11,503 nt of DNA from the NCBI GenBank assembly GCA_004335635.1, contig QAXH01006277.1, forward strand, positions 6,667-18,169, written 5' to 3'. How positions within the stretch are numbered: the stretch's first letter is position 1; every line of letters begins with the position of its first letter. The notes under the pieces were generated by a model that did not search any database, was not told the DNA's origin, and was given only the letters and a program-made list of their open reading frames with translations. The position numbers and the translations under genes were made by a program. This stretch comes from Chloromonas sp. AAM2 (taxonomy: Eukaryota; Chlorophyta; Chlorophyceae; Chlamydomonadales; Chlamydomonadaceae). Below are positions 1-9,104 of this stretch, piece after piece.

Positions 1-2
1 TG

Positions 3-3
<1 letters not shown>

Positions 4-51
<48 letters not shown>

Positions 52-76
52 GCGCACACACGCGCGCGCACGCACG
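4..76. repeat. (CA)n / (CG)n microsatellite
   Basis: An uninterrupted (AC)n run to about position 48 passes into mixed CGCG/CACA alternation up to about 76. It is alternating purine-pyrimidine throughout, so prone to Z-DNA. On the minus strand it is a (TG)n tract starting about 60 nt after the exon 6 donor of the HAD hydrolase, so it is probably intronic. The tract may start left of the window. Confidence 0.95.
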
Positions 77-138
77 CCAAACACACAGCAGCGAAACCAT
101 TTCACAACTGGTTGACCAGGTGTCAGCCACTTGCCCAC

Positions 139-3100
139 CTGCTGCCCGAGTGACTCCAAACCGTACTGGTACGCCCGACCCTGTGACCCACACGGAGCAA
201 AAGACATGGTGAGCAATTTGTGTGACACCACGAGAGGCGTGGCGAAAAAGGTATGCGTTATTGTGAGGCAATGTTCGACTCCGGCTTAGGTGCTAGCTTG
301 ACTACTCAACAGCACTGCCATAACCCTTATTGCATGATTGGGTGGATATGGAATGCAAACGATTTCATACTCATGAGAGCAGCAGGGGTGGAGGCTGCTG
401 TTGGAAATGCATACCAATGAAGGTATCACGGGCCAAGAAACGTCTCCCATGTGATCACGTGGCGGTTACTCTCACCTCCCACGCGTTGACGTCATACTGC
501 AGGCACAGTAACAGACAATGAGCGCAGCGTCAAGAGTAAGCACAGCATGCAGAAAGAGAAGAGAGTGGACAAACGGGAGACGCTACATGAATCACGATAC
601 TCGAGCAACATATATCACGTTACACACCATTGTCCAAACCACATGGGACACGTGACCAACCCCTTCTTGGCAATTCACGTGACGCAACGCCCTCTGCCGG
701 CACTTTGATCTGCGGCCGCCAGATGTCTGACGTATGATGCGATACGTGCCTTCACCCCCTGTTCCACATCGCCTGTTACTCACTCCCTTTCGAGTGATTC
801 GAGTGCCCATCCAGTTTCAGTTCCAGGCAAGCCACGTGACAAAACGTGTCCCGTTAGTTGGATTTGTTGCACTCACTCCCTGTCACTCACTCCCTGTCAC
901 TCACTCCCTGTCACTCACTCCCTGTCACCCACTCCCTGTCACTCACTCCCTGTCACCCACTCACTGTCACCCACTCCCTGTCACCCACTCCCTGTCACTC
1001 ACTCCCTGTCACTCATCCCCTGTCACTCACTCCCTGTCACCCACTACCTGTCACTCACTCACTGTCACCCACTCCCTGTCACTCACTCCCTGTCACTCAC
1101 TACCTGTCACTCACTCCCTGTCACTCACTACCTGTCACTCACTCCCTGTCACTCACTCACTGTCACCCACTACCTGTCACTCACTCCCTGTCACTCACTC
1201 CCTGTCATTCACTACCTGTCACCCACTACCTGTCACCCACTCACTGTCACTCACTCCCTGTCACTCACTCCCTGTCACTCACTCCCTGTCACTCACTACC
1301 TGTCACCCACTCACTGTCACCCACTCACTGTCACCCACTCACTGTCACTCACTACCTGTCACTCACTCACTGTCACTCACTCACTGTCACTCACTACCTG
1401 TCACTCACTACCTGTCACTCACTCCCTGCACTGCGTGTGAGCTGTGTCACTCACGTGTATGAGTGTGTAGTCCATGTCATACCCAATGGCCTTGATGGAC
1501 CTCATGTTGAGCGTTCGCGAGCAGTAGATGGCCCTCTGGGGGCTGCTGCTCGGGAAGACCTCGGGCACCTTGAGCACGTTCAGCACCTCCTGAACATGTC
1601 ACACACACGTCACACACACGTGTCATACATATCACATGCACGTGTCGCACACACATCACGCACACGTGTCACACACATCACACACGTCACACATCCCGTT
1701 CCGTGTCATGTGGCAGCTTCTCTAATGTGAACAGATGCCCTGACTCACATGCGATCCATAAGAAGTTACATCTCGCCAAATCCCCCTTCCAAACCTGTCA
1801 AACATGCCCAGCCATGCATTCCTCATGCCATGCACTCAACATGCCATGCACTCCACATGCCATGCACTCCACATGCCATGCACTCCACATGCCATGCACT
1901 CCACATGCCACGCACTCCACATGCCACGCACTCCACATGCCATGCACTCCACATGCCATGCATTCCACATGCCACGCACTCCACATGTCTGCACGCGCAG
2001 ACGCCTTCTCCCACTGACCTGCGTGGCTGCCCTGAGATTGCTGATGGGCAGCGAGTATATGTCATCCAACCTGCACAGGAACCGCAAGGCACAACAGCTG
2101 GTCTCGCTCCGTACGAGAACACACATCCAACGAGGCTTGTAAACCACCTAGATTCGCGATGCCTGCGCTGCGCACTTGCTTGAGCTGGCTTGGACGTGTA
2201 CACTGCTTTCCGTTGCTCCAGGGTGCGTCAGCACAAGGCATGGCGTATACAACAGCATGGATGTTGAACAGAACCACCCAACTGTGGCTCATCCCCGTAG
2301 AATCCACAAGAGTTAGTAAGACCAGTGTAGTGAGACTGATCTCAGCAAACTGTGTCTCTGTCTGGGTTGGCTGTAATCACATCAGATTTCGTTATTTGCC
2401 ATGTTTTCACGTGCATGTCATGAGGCCTGAGACCAGATACATACCGCCCCCTGGCCACCATGAATCCGCTCTCTGTTGCACACAACCTGGACCTTAACTG
2501 TGGCCCTTCTCTGCCGATACCAACCTCCTGAATCGCCTGCCTGGCAGTGACACCTCCCGTCGCTCTGCCCATTCCGCCCCGATAAAATCTTTGGTTTCCG
2601 CCACTACCACCACCGCCCTGTCTGAGCCGCTGATTGATTAACGTTTCTGTTTATGCCGGGCCCTCAACCCTGCCTGCCCTGACCTGTGCATGCCAAACAC
2701 GTCCAGCACCACTTCAGTGGGGGACTTCCTCGACTTGCTGTCCACCAGGTGAAGGTTGCCTTCTGTGCTCTCGCCAAGAAAATCGATCTGCGCACACGGC
2801 AAGAGCCATACAGACACGCATTTTACTCCTCTTGAGTTGCTTTTAAGGTGCATGGCCCAGTGTAACTGGCATATCATACAGGGCACCGACAGGAACTGTA
2901 GGGTGGTGTGGAAGGGTAATAATTGCAGTTGCTTTTCCAAGGACTGCAATTCCTTCATTGCTGGTAGAAGGCAAACTGTATGGCGCTGGGACACCAGCCC
3001 CTGTTGGAAGGCAGTGCTGGAAGCGGCACGGTTTCAAACTGTGAAACCACGACCAGGGCACAGTAGTGGCAGACGTCCGCATCTCTGGACAGGCAGAGGC

Positions 3101-3514
3101 TGTGTGTCATGAGCACGTAATTGGTGTACCAACTAGTAAGGAACGCAGCACATAGAACAGATGTTGTGTATGTTACATTTGCTGGCCTACCTTTGCCTCG
3201 TCCTCGCTGATAGGTTCTACCATCCCAGCGTCCGTGTTGAAGGTTTCCTGCTCCATATGTTCGGCTTCTGCTGCCAAGTCTTTAACCGCGTCCATGCTGC
3301 TCACGCTCGGCTTTGCTGATGGCTGGTCCATTCTTGCAGACGGCAACGCGCTGTTGACGCCGACAGACGACATGCATCGACGCAGCTGGCACAGCTTCAT
3401 GGGATGGTGTTGAGGCAATCGTGCGCATGGGACTGCGCTCAGCAACCTCCCTTGCCGACTCAACGCTGCTTGCGCTTGCATTTTTGCTACAGCTTGTGGT
3501 TGAAGCAACATCAT
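139..3514 (-). CDS. HAD-superfamily subfamily IG 5'-nucleotidase-like hydrolase, 3'-incomplete, six exons
   Basis: Exons on the minus strand, in order: 3514-3191, 2787-2684, 2070-2019, 1589-1455, 496-476 and 180-139. All introns are GT..CAG and all phases join (0, 2, 0, 0, 0), giving 226 residues before the left edge. The start is the first in-frame ATG (MMLLQPQ). Residues 1-72 are rich in Ala, Ser, Gln and Arg with almost no acids, like a mitochondrial or plastid presequence; an acidic linker follows (to about 108). Exon 2 ends TEVVLDVFGMH and exon 3 reads LDDIYSLPISNL. Exon 4 holds the family signature: YCSRTLNMRSIKAIGYDMDY is HAD motif I, with Asp198 the expected nucleophile, Asp200 the acid/base and Thr202. 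The microexon YDVNAWE and exon 6 GRAYQYGLESLG continue the conserved block seen in plant and bacterial members. By family, it should dephosphorylate nucleoside monophosphates or related phosphates using Mg; the substrate is unknown. Later HAD motifs lie outside the window. Family call firm; exons 2 and 3 rest on splice sites and phase. Confidence 0.82.
476..496 (-). other. 21-nt microexon (exon 5) of the HAD hydrolase gene
   Basis: Read on the minus strand this is seven codons, YDVNAWE, preceded by CCTGCAG and followed by GTGAGA. It is phase 0 on both sides. It supplies exactly the residues expected between exon 4 (ending DYTLIH) and exon 6 (starting GRAYQY), because homologues read roughly IHY-x-V-x-x-WEGRAY there. 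Its introns are 958 nt (upstream, holding the 14-bp array) and 295 nt (downstream). An ORF scan cannot detect it. Confidence 0.82.
870..1428. repeat. 14-bp minisatellite, about 40 copies, intronic
   Basis: Plus-strand consensus is CACTCACTCCCTGT. Units are head-to-tail without spacers. Variation is concentrated at two places: CACTCACT versus CACCCACT, and TCCCTG versus TCACTG versus TACCTG, mixed along the array. One unit near 1009-1023 has a rearranged CACTCATCCCCTGT and one near 1206 reads CATTCACTACCTGT. It lies wholly inside the 958-nt intron between exon 4 and the microexon of the HAD hydrolase. Because 14 is not a multiple of 3 and no stop occurs, it leaves long open frames that are not genes. 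Confidence 0.97.
1590..1697. repeat. Degenerate CACACGTGTCA-type repeat tract
   Basis: An irregular tract of CACAC, CACGTGTC and ATCACACA words with several CACGTG-containing palindromes. On the minus strand it is UG-rich and directly precedes the exon 4 acceptor (CATGTTCAG) of the HAD hydrolase, where a polypyrimidine tract would be expected. Confidence 0.75.
1811..1986. repeat. 16-bp minisatellite, 11 copies, intronic
   Basis: Eleven exact-length units of GCCATGCACTCCACAT start at 1811 and every 16 nt after. The first two units are divergent (CATTCCTCAT and ACTCAACAT). Units 7, 8 and 11 carry GCCACGC instead of GCCATGC, and unit 10 has CATTCC. The array sits in the 429-nt intron between exons 3 and 4 of the HAD hydrolase. 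It keeps open frames on both strands (CHALHMPCTPHA-like and HVECMACGVHG-like), which are artefacts. Confidence 0.97.
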
Positions 3515-3786
3515 GTCGGCATCAGATGCAGAGCACAGCTGATGGAGTGCAAAAGTCGTCCGCGTGCGATTCCCTACCCGAATCAAAACTCAAAAAGAAC
3601 CCAAGCCCTAGGAAACCGCTAACAATGTCCGACTTGGTGCGCTCGTCCACTTTGAGTTCTGGCATGACTGTGCAACGAACTCGCGAAGAGGACCATAAAT
3701 CATTGTTTGTCCCTCTGTCGTCGAGTTGACAGTCCAGGGCAAGGGACAGCCGAGCCGTTGGTTTAGACTCTCTAGCAGGAAATAAG
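3515..3786. promoter_or_regulatory. Divergent intergenic region, probable bidirectional promoter
   Basis: These 272 bp separate the ATG of the minus-strand HAD hydrolase from the ATG of the plus-strand RPN7 gene. They must hold both 5' UTRs and the core promoters of both genes. I see no clear TATA box; CATAAAT near 3691 is only weakly similar. The yeast proteasome element GGTGGCAAA is not present. The RPN7 start context (AATAAGATGGCG) is good for initiation. The regulatory role is inferred only from the head-to-head layout. Confidence 0.45.
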
Positions 3787-6700
3787 ATGGCGAAGGCTGA
3801 CGAGCTGGACCTGAAGATCAAGCTGGCACAGCATGTGTGTGTCTCATCTGCGCACTATGGCCGTAATTTGCCATGGCATTACCACATGCAGAACCCTTGA
3901 ATGGCCTGTTCTTGCATTTGCAGCGCTTTCTGCTTAAATCTAAGGACAATCTGGGTGTCAATAAGGCGGCCTTACAGGAGGAGCTTTTCAATATCGTCTT
4001 CCAGCAGGGTAAGGTCACGATCGCAGGCCAGATCTGGACTAGGTAGTTCCTGGCCTTCATTTCACCACGTCAGTTCTCGCCCATTATGTCACCAACATGC
4101 TCTGGAAAACCTATTTGCAATGCAGACCTGGCCCCAATCTACGAGCACATGTGTAGTGAACTAGGGCTGTCAGTGGACCAGGCCAAACTGACAGCCATGA
4201 AGGCCAAGAATGCCACCAAGCTGGAAGAGTTGGAAGCTAAGATCAAGGATGCGGAGGAGAACCTTGGCGAAACAGAGGTTCGGGATGCTCTCCTTGCGAA
4301 GGCAGACTTCTTGGCGTCCTTGGGAGACAGGGAGGAGGCAGTCAAGGCATACCAAGCTACTGAAGCAAAGACAGCAGGCAGCGGCAACAAGATGGACTTG
4401 ATCTTCAGCCAAATAAGGTCAGCACCAGGAGAGACAGTATGCTGGAAGAGACATCATTGTCATGCATGGCGGGCTGCTCAGTGTGCGTCGTGATGACGGG
4501 CTTTGCATGCACGCGGCATGTGGTAACGGCTTTGTCCATGCCGCTTACGGGACACCACCCACTCACATGCGATCCAACATGCAACCATGTCGAGCACACC
4601 CACGAATGTCATGACAATGCTGCATGATGGTTCACAGAAGCAACCACCTGCTGCAGTGTGGCATGCCATTGCGCTGGACTCAAGCCAAGGAATGATTTAG
4701 AGTACAACACGTTGCCTTCTTCTACACTTATCCAATGTGCTTTCCCATGTCCAGATTATCCATGTTTTATGAGGACTGGCACACAGTGAAGAAGCTGCTC
4801 TCCAGGGCCAAGCAGCTGTGTGATGATGGCGGCGACTGGGAGCGCAAGAACAGGCTCAAAGTGAGAGGCAGGCACAGGAGACTGGGACAGGGGTGCATCA
4901 TTGATACATGGGGGGGCATGGTAACAGGCTGGAGTAGCAGGGGCGGAATATCAGAAGGAATGGAGCGGGCCGCAATATCAGGGCTGCTATCCTGGATGCA
5001 GGCACGAGAGTTGGAGGGCTGCTCAGAGCAGGGCATCGTTACTATGATTACATGCCATTCGCAGGGCATGACAGTGTTTGATAGATGGCTGTGCCAGCGA
5101 TGCATGAACAGCCAGGGTCAGGGCCGGGTGTGTGGCAATGGATGGTTAGGCATGGCATGTGCCTCCTGAGGTTACTTGTGTATGGCTTGCAGCATCGTGT
5201 AGTTGGCCGGCGAGTGGGCATGGGCAGGTGGAGACGACTGCTTAGGGAGGCGCAGGGGCCAACACGGTTGACACTTGCATGCCATACGGTCATGTGACGA
5301 ATTACATGAGCATGCACATACATAAGCACAGTTTGTTGTGATCGCAGGTTTACCAGGCTGTCTTTGCCATGTACACGCGCGACCTCAAGCAGGCAGCGGG
5401 GCTCTTTCACGAGGCACTGGCGACATTCAGCGCGTGAGTCAAACGCACAGCACAGCTGATCATCGGAATGAATCAGGGGACGGCATGGGACGGTGGGGGC
5501 CTAATCAATGATTTAAACCGGGCCATGCAACACAGTTGATTCTAAAATTTGCATGCGCCCCTGTCGCATGCACTAGGGTTGCCACTCACTGCAAACAAAC
5601 CTGCCTGGATCTTTCTTCGTACCAGCTGGACCGTATGTCAACATTCAGGTCGACCTTGTGTGCGCATTGTTATCTGTTGCGCAGCACTGAATTGTTTGAC
5701 TACCAGCGCGTCATCTTCTACGCGGTCATCACAAGTGTGGTGGCGCTGGATAGGGTGGCACTCAAGGCCAAGGTGGGGCCGGGGCATGGGAAAGGGGACA
5801 GATGAGGCCGGCGGCCACTGTGACAGTGAGCACATGGACAGGGGCGGTGCGGTTTTCTGCTCCCCAAAACGCTGAGGATACCGCACACACAGGTCATGTT
5901 CTCTAAACTGGGTCGGCATCAGCAGTCTTCTGATTGGTGTCTAAGTGTAGAATTCACAAATAGGACGGCCATGTTTGGAAGTAGGCAAGGGCCTGGGGTG
6001 GGGATAGCTGGAAGCAACGGCCACTGATTGCAGCAAGTGCATGAACTAGGGCACGTTCTCCCTGACAGCAGCGGACTGACCGCCTATGATCAGCCGACAG
6101 CACCGGCACATGCACACTTGTTATCCTCCTGCGCAAGGGGGACCTTGCCATTCAAATAGCATGGGAAGGAGGACAGGGGCGAGTGGGGTGTGTGTCTTCA
6201 TGTGCACCCTGACCCTTTGCCCTTACCAATCTGGCCCTGACCCATTCCTGGCTTCGTGGCTCCTTGATACCTTGCCCGGCGCTGCTGAGGTGACGGTGGA
6301 TGACTGAGGCAGGCAGGAACATACCCGGGAAGTTTCGTAGAAGTTAGCAGAAATCAGCCAACTTCGTCGATTCATTCTGCGTTGCTTTCCCCCTTGCCTT
6401 GCTGTCCAGGTGGTTGACGCGTCCGAGGTGCTCACGGCCATCGGCCAGACGCCCTTCCTGGGCGAGTTCCTCAACGCGCTGTACGGCTGCCAGTACAAGA
6501 CGTTCTTCCACGCCTTCGCCGAGATCATCACTCAGATCAAGAGCGACCCGTACCTCGCGGCGCACGTGAGGCACTACACAAGGGAAGTGCGCGTCGTGGT
6601 CTACTCGCAGGTGGGGCACGTGACGGCTACTGGACAGGCACGTTGGGCATGAGCTACTTAGTGTCAGTTGCAGTGGTGGTGTGCAAAACAACCGGCGCTT

Positions 6701-7635
6701 TGTCAGGGCGCCAATCACACATACTCTGCAATTGTGTAGCAATGGTTGCTGTCAAAATGCTTGGCAGGTTGCTGTTCACGAACACACCCCCACGCTACAC
6801 GCTTTGTGTCACGCTCTTACTGTTAGGACGCTGGGCAAGATAACTTTCTAGAGGGGCTGCACGGTATTACATCCTGTCCGTTTCTGCCTTGCTCTGCAGT
6901 TCCTTGAGAGTTACAAGAGCGTTACCCTCCCCAGCATGGCGGCGTCCTTTGACGTCTCCCCCGACTTCCTTGACCGGGAGATTTCCGAGCTGATTGTTGC
7001 GGGGCGGGTCAACGCAAAGATTGATAAGGTGGCGGGCATCATCGAGACCAGCAGGTGAGGCGTACTGGCAATGAGGCATCACTTGTAAGTGGGCATCACA
7101 ACTGGGAACCCATGTTGGCAGGAGCGGAGCACCAGCGATCGGTGGGGCGTGGCGATAGTACTGGGGCGTGTTACAGGGCGTAGGCGGCATGCATTGGGGC
7201 GTGATGCTGACGGTTATGGGCAGTCGGGATCAGAGTTGGATGGACAGGCAGGTAGGAAGAGAAGCAGGCGGACACAGGGAAATGCTTGAATAGTCAAGAT
7301 GCGCTTTAACATAGCTTGCAGAATGAGTGCTGTCGTTCTGTCCTTCCAGCCTGGCACGCAGTACTCATGCACAGCCAAGGTGCCAAACACTCGCATGCGG
7401 GGATGGGTATTGGTGCCGTACTCATCAACTGACCACGTTGCTCATTACTGCAAAGTGGCACGCACTTCGATAATCCGCATGACACAGTGTCCAAATTGCA
7501 CAGTGCCACCTGTTCTTTCCGCGTTTCCCGTCCAGGCCTGACTCCAAGAGCGCGCTGTACACGGACACCATCAAGAAGGGCGATCTCCTGCTCAGTCGCA
7601 TCCAGAAGCTGTCTAAGGTCATCGATGTAGAGTAA
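3787..7635 (+). CDS. RPN7: 26S proteasome regulatory lid subunit RPN7 (PSMD6 homologue), nine exons, complete
   Basis: Exons: 3787-3834, 3924-4008, 4126-4417, 4755-4860, 5348-5433, 5685-5772, 6410-6610, 6900-7054 and 7536-7635 (TAA at 7633). All introns are GT..CAG (89-637 nt) and phases match, giving 386 residues; the human protein has 389. Landmarks shared with PSMD6: LAQHRFLLK (14-22), [13 protein letters not shown] (46-58), [20 protein letters not shown] (86-105), [11 protein letters not shown] (167-177), [12 protein letters not shown] (about 207-218), [13 protein letters not shown] (290-302), [10 protein letters not shown] (337-346) and [18 protein letters not shown] (366-383). The N-terminal half is the helical-repeat part. 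About 190-350 is the PCI/PINT domain that packs into the lid horseshoe with RPN3, 5, 6, 9 and 12. It is a structural, non-catalytic subunit of the ubiquitin-dependent proteolysis machine in cytosol and nucleus. Exon 1 encodes only 16 residues; its donor (GTGTGT) is chosen because it gives the conserved LAQ-x-RFLL junction. Exon 7 is markedly more GC-rich at third positions than exons 2-4. Confidence 0.96.
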
Positions 7636-8175
7636 TTAAACCTTTGACAAACATACAGCATGGTTGTATCGCCGAGCCAACGGTGCTGTGTACCCTGGCA
7701 GGCCTGTGCTAGCATGCTGATTGGGTCTCCATGCATCTCCATGCACCTCCTGGTGGATCAGCAGATGGCAATAGCATTGCACATGCAGCACAAGTTGGTT
7801 GTGAGGAGATGCGGAAGCATCCATGTTTAAGACAAACGGCCAGGCACACACTGTCTGATTGCTGACTGCAACCCTCCTGACCATGCACAGTACTGCACAA
7901 ATCCAACCACCTACACCAAAAACGGCCGGTATGTTGAACAGCTGCTGTTCGCATCCTTTTCCACTCCACTGTGCCAGCCTTACTGTGCTCATGAGGTACT
8001 GATGGCATTGGCCTCAAAGTTGCCCTCAAACTGGTCCATCAAACCGTTCGTTACCATGCTGGATGATGCTGGTCTGTTCAGCCTGCCTTGTGCTGCCAGC
8101 TGGCCTAATCAAACTGCTAATGGCGTCTCAATGCGCCTGTGAGATGGACACGGCTGTAAAGCATGACATTATTGC
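7636..8175 (+). other. RPN7: Probable RPN7 3' untranslated region with candidate TGTAA poly(A) signal
   Basis: The stretch after the RPN7 stop has no supportable coding frame. The first TGTAA pentamer, the usual chlorophyte polyadenylation signal, is at 8155-8159 (CGGCTGTAAAGC), about 520 nt after the stop. This is a normal algal 3' UTR length. A second TGTAA is at 8199-8203. The end point given is an estimate about 15 nt past the first signal. Confidence 0.45.
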
Positions 8176-8677
8176 CAGGATACGGCCTGGCCACTTCATG
8201 TAAGCTTCCACGCTCTGCTGGGCCATGGTCAGCGAGTATGTTTACAAGGTGGGAGTGCACACCACACAGCATGGCCATGCATACGATGCAAGATTGGGTA
8301 GAACTGCGTCCTTTGCTACACACCTTCGTGGTGCCTAACTGTGATTGACTCTTGTGCCATACTTGTCAGCCTGGCTTGGCCTGCCCGCTCTCATGCAAGT
8401 TTCCTTCGTGCATTGCAGTGGTGTCGTCCAGAGTCGCAAAAGCATTACTACAGTGGTGTTACTACGCTGCCTTCACATGCAAGGCCTTGCTGCTGTATGC
8501 TGTGTGGAAAACGTCAAGTCGGTCACCCTGGGCTACCCTGTCTGTCGGTCACCAGTTCAAACCTTGTCCTTTGATTACCACGCCATGGTACCTGATTTTC
8601 CAGAGATGGATTGCAAGTCAACAGTATGGTGCAGCAGCATGCGGTTCAGCATCACTTCATGCCTATGGTAGGCCCAT
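8176..8677. other. Non-coding stretch, no supported gene
   Basis: Several overlapping plus-strand frames (61-124 residues) exist but none has a recognisable domain, a consistent codon bias or splice sites that extend it. The minus strand just below 8678 reads YHRHEVMLNRMLLHHTVDL in another frame, faintly ankyrin-like. This could be decayed repeat sequence, but is too weak to call. Confidence 0.4.
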
Positions 8678-8801
8678 CTACATGTGCGCCCCATGGTCCA
8701 GCAGCATACGCACCACCTCTGCATGACCATATTCATCAGCATCTCTCGCTACTTCAGCATCAAGCGCATGGACATCAAGCACATGGACATCAGCACCACG
8801 T
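8678..8801 (-). CDS. Ankyrin-repeat-like terminal exon (fragment)
   Basis: The minus-strand frame reads RGADVHVLDVHALD and then YGHAEVVRMLLDHGAHM before a TAG at 8680-8678. GADVH...AL...GHAEVVRMLLDHGA is the ankyrin pattern (turn, helix 1, helix 2, next turn), so one and a half repeats are visible. A good acceptor lies just upstream (CTTCTTTTTGGCAG), placing the exon start at 8801 with phase 2. The frame also stays open further upstream (to 8932), but that part has no ankyrin character. A small direct duplication (CATGGACATCA twice, about 8766-8791) produces the DVHVLDVHALD repetition. No complete gene could be assembled; the fragment may belong with 9510-9874 or be a remnant. Confidence 0.4.
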
Positions 8802-8960
8802 CTGCCAAAAAGAAGACTGGCAATATTGGGATTATAGACTATAGACTGTAGAAAGCGAGCCAGGGACAACTGCAGCTTACACTTTGGAACAACTGGGCAA
8901 ACGGATTCCCAGCCCAACACACAAGCGGCCAAAAGTCATGCAACCAGCACATGTCTAGCC

Positions 8961-8993
8961 AGACAAGACAAAGACAAGACAAAGACAGGACGA
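8961..8993. repeat. Short 11-bp tandem repeat, three copies
   Basis: Three units of AGACAAGACAA, the last one AGACAGGACGA, follow each other directly. It is a small purine-rich repeat in non-coding sequence, with no visible function. Confidence 0.8.
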
Positions 8994-9104
8994 GCTTGGG
9001 TGCTCCGGAGAGTAGAGATCAAAGCTACAATTATCTGGGTCAACCATCCTGTCTTGTTTTTCTGAACCTGATTGGAAATGCACGTCAAGTATGGTCATGT
9101 CACG

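Noticed and set aside
870..1428. CRISPR-like array
   Set aside because: Direct tandem units with no unique spacers and units far too short; the same holds for the 16-bp and 31-bp arrays. The sequence is eukaryotic.
734..1730. Two long overlapping plus-strand frames rich in THSLSLTPCHSLPV
   Set aside because: They are the 14-bp minisatellite read in different frames. Reading frames stay open only because the unit has no stop, and the region is an intron of the minus-strand gene.
1703..2203. Frames on both strands rich in CHALHMPC or HVECMACGV
   Set aside because: Products of the 16-bp array. The only supported coding part here is the 52-nt exon 3 at 2070-2019.
2843..3082. Minus-strand frame starting MRTSATTVPWSWF
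   Set aside because: It lies in the intron between exons 1 and 2 of the hydrolase. It has a CAG before it but no homology, and inserting it is not needed because exon 1 and exon 2 phases already match.
5536..5875. Plus-strand frames of 89 and 108 residues
   Set aside because: They span RPN7 exon 6 with intron sequence on both sides. The real coding part is 5685-5772, bounded by CAG and GTGGGG.
6344..6742. 132-residue minus-strand frame
   Set aside because: Shadow of the GC-rich RPN7 exon 7 on the opposite strand.
7425..8029. Minus-strand frames of 105-118 residues over the RPN7 3' UTR
   Set aside because: No domain, no splice support, and antisense to the last RPN7 exon and its 3' UTR.
8341..8844. 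Several plus-strand frames of 77-124 residues
   Set aside because: They overlap each other in different frames, show no family and lie partly antisense to the ankyrin-like fragment.
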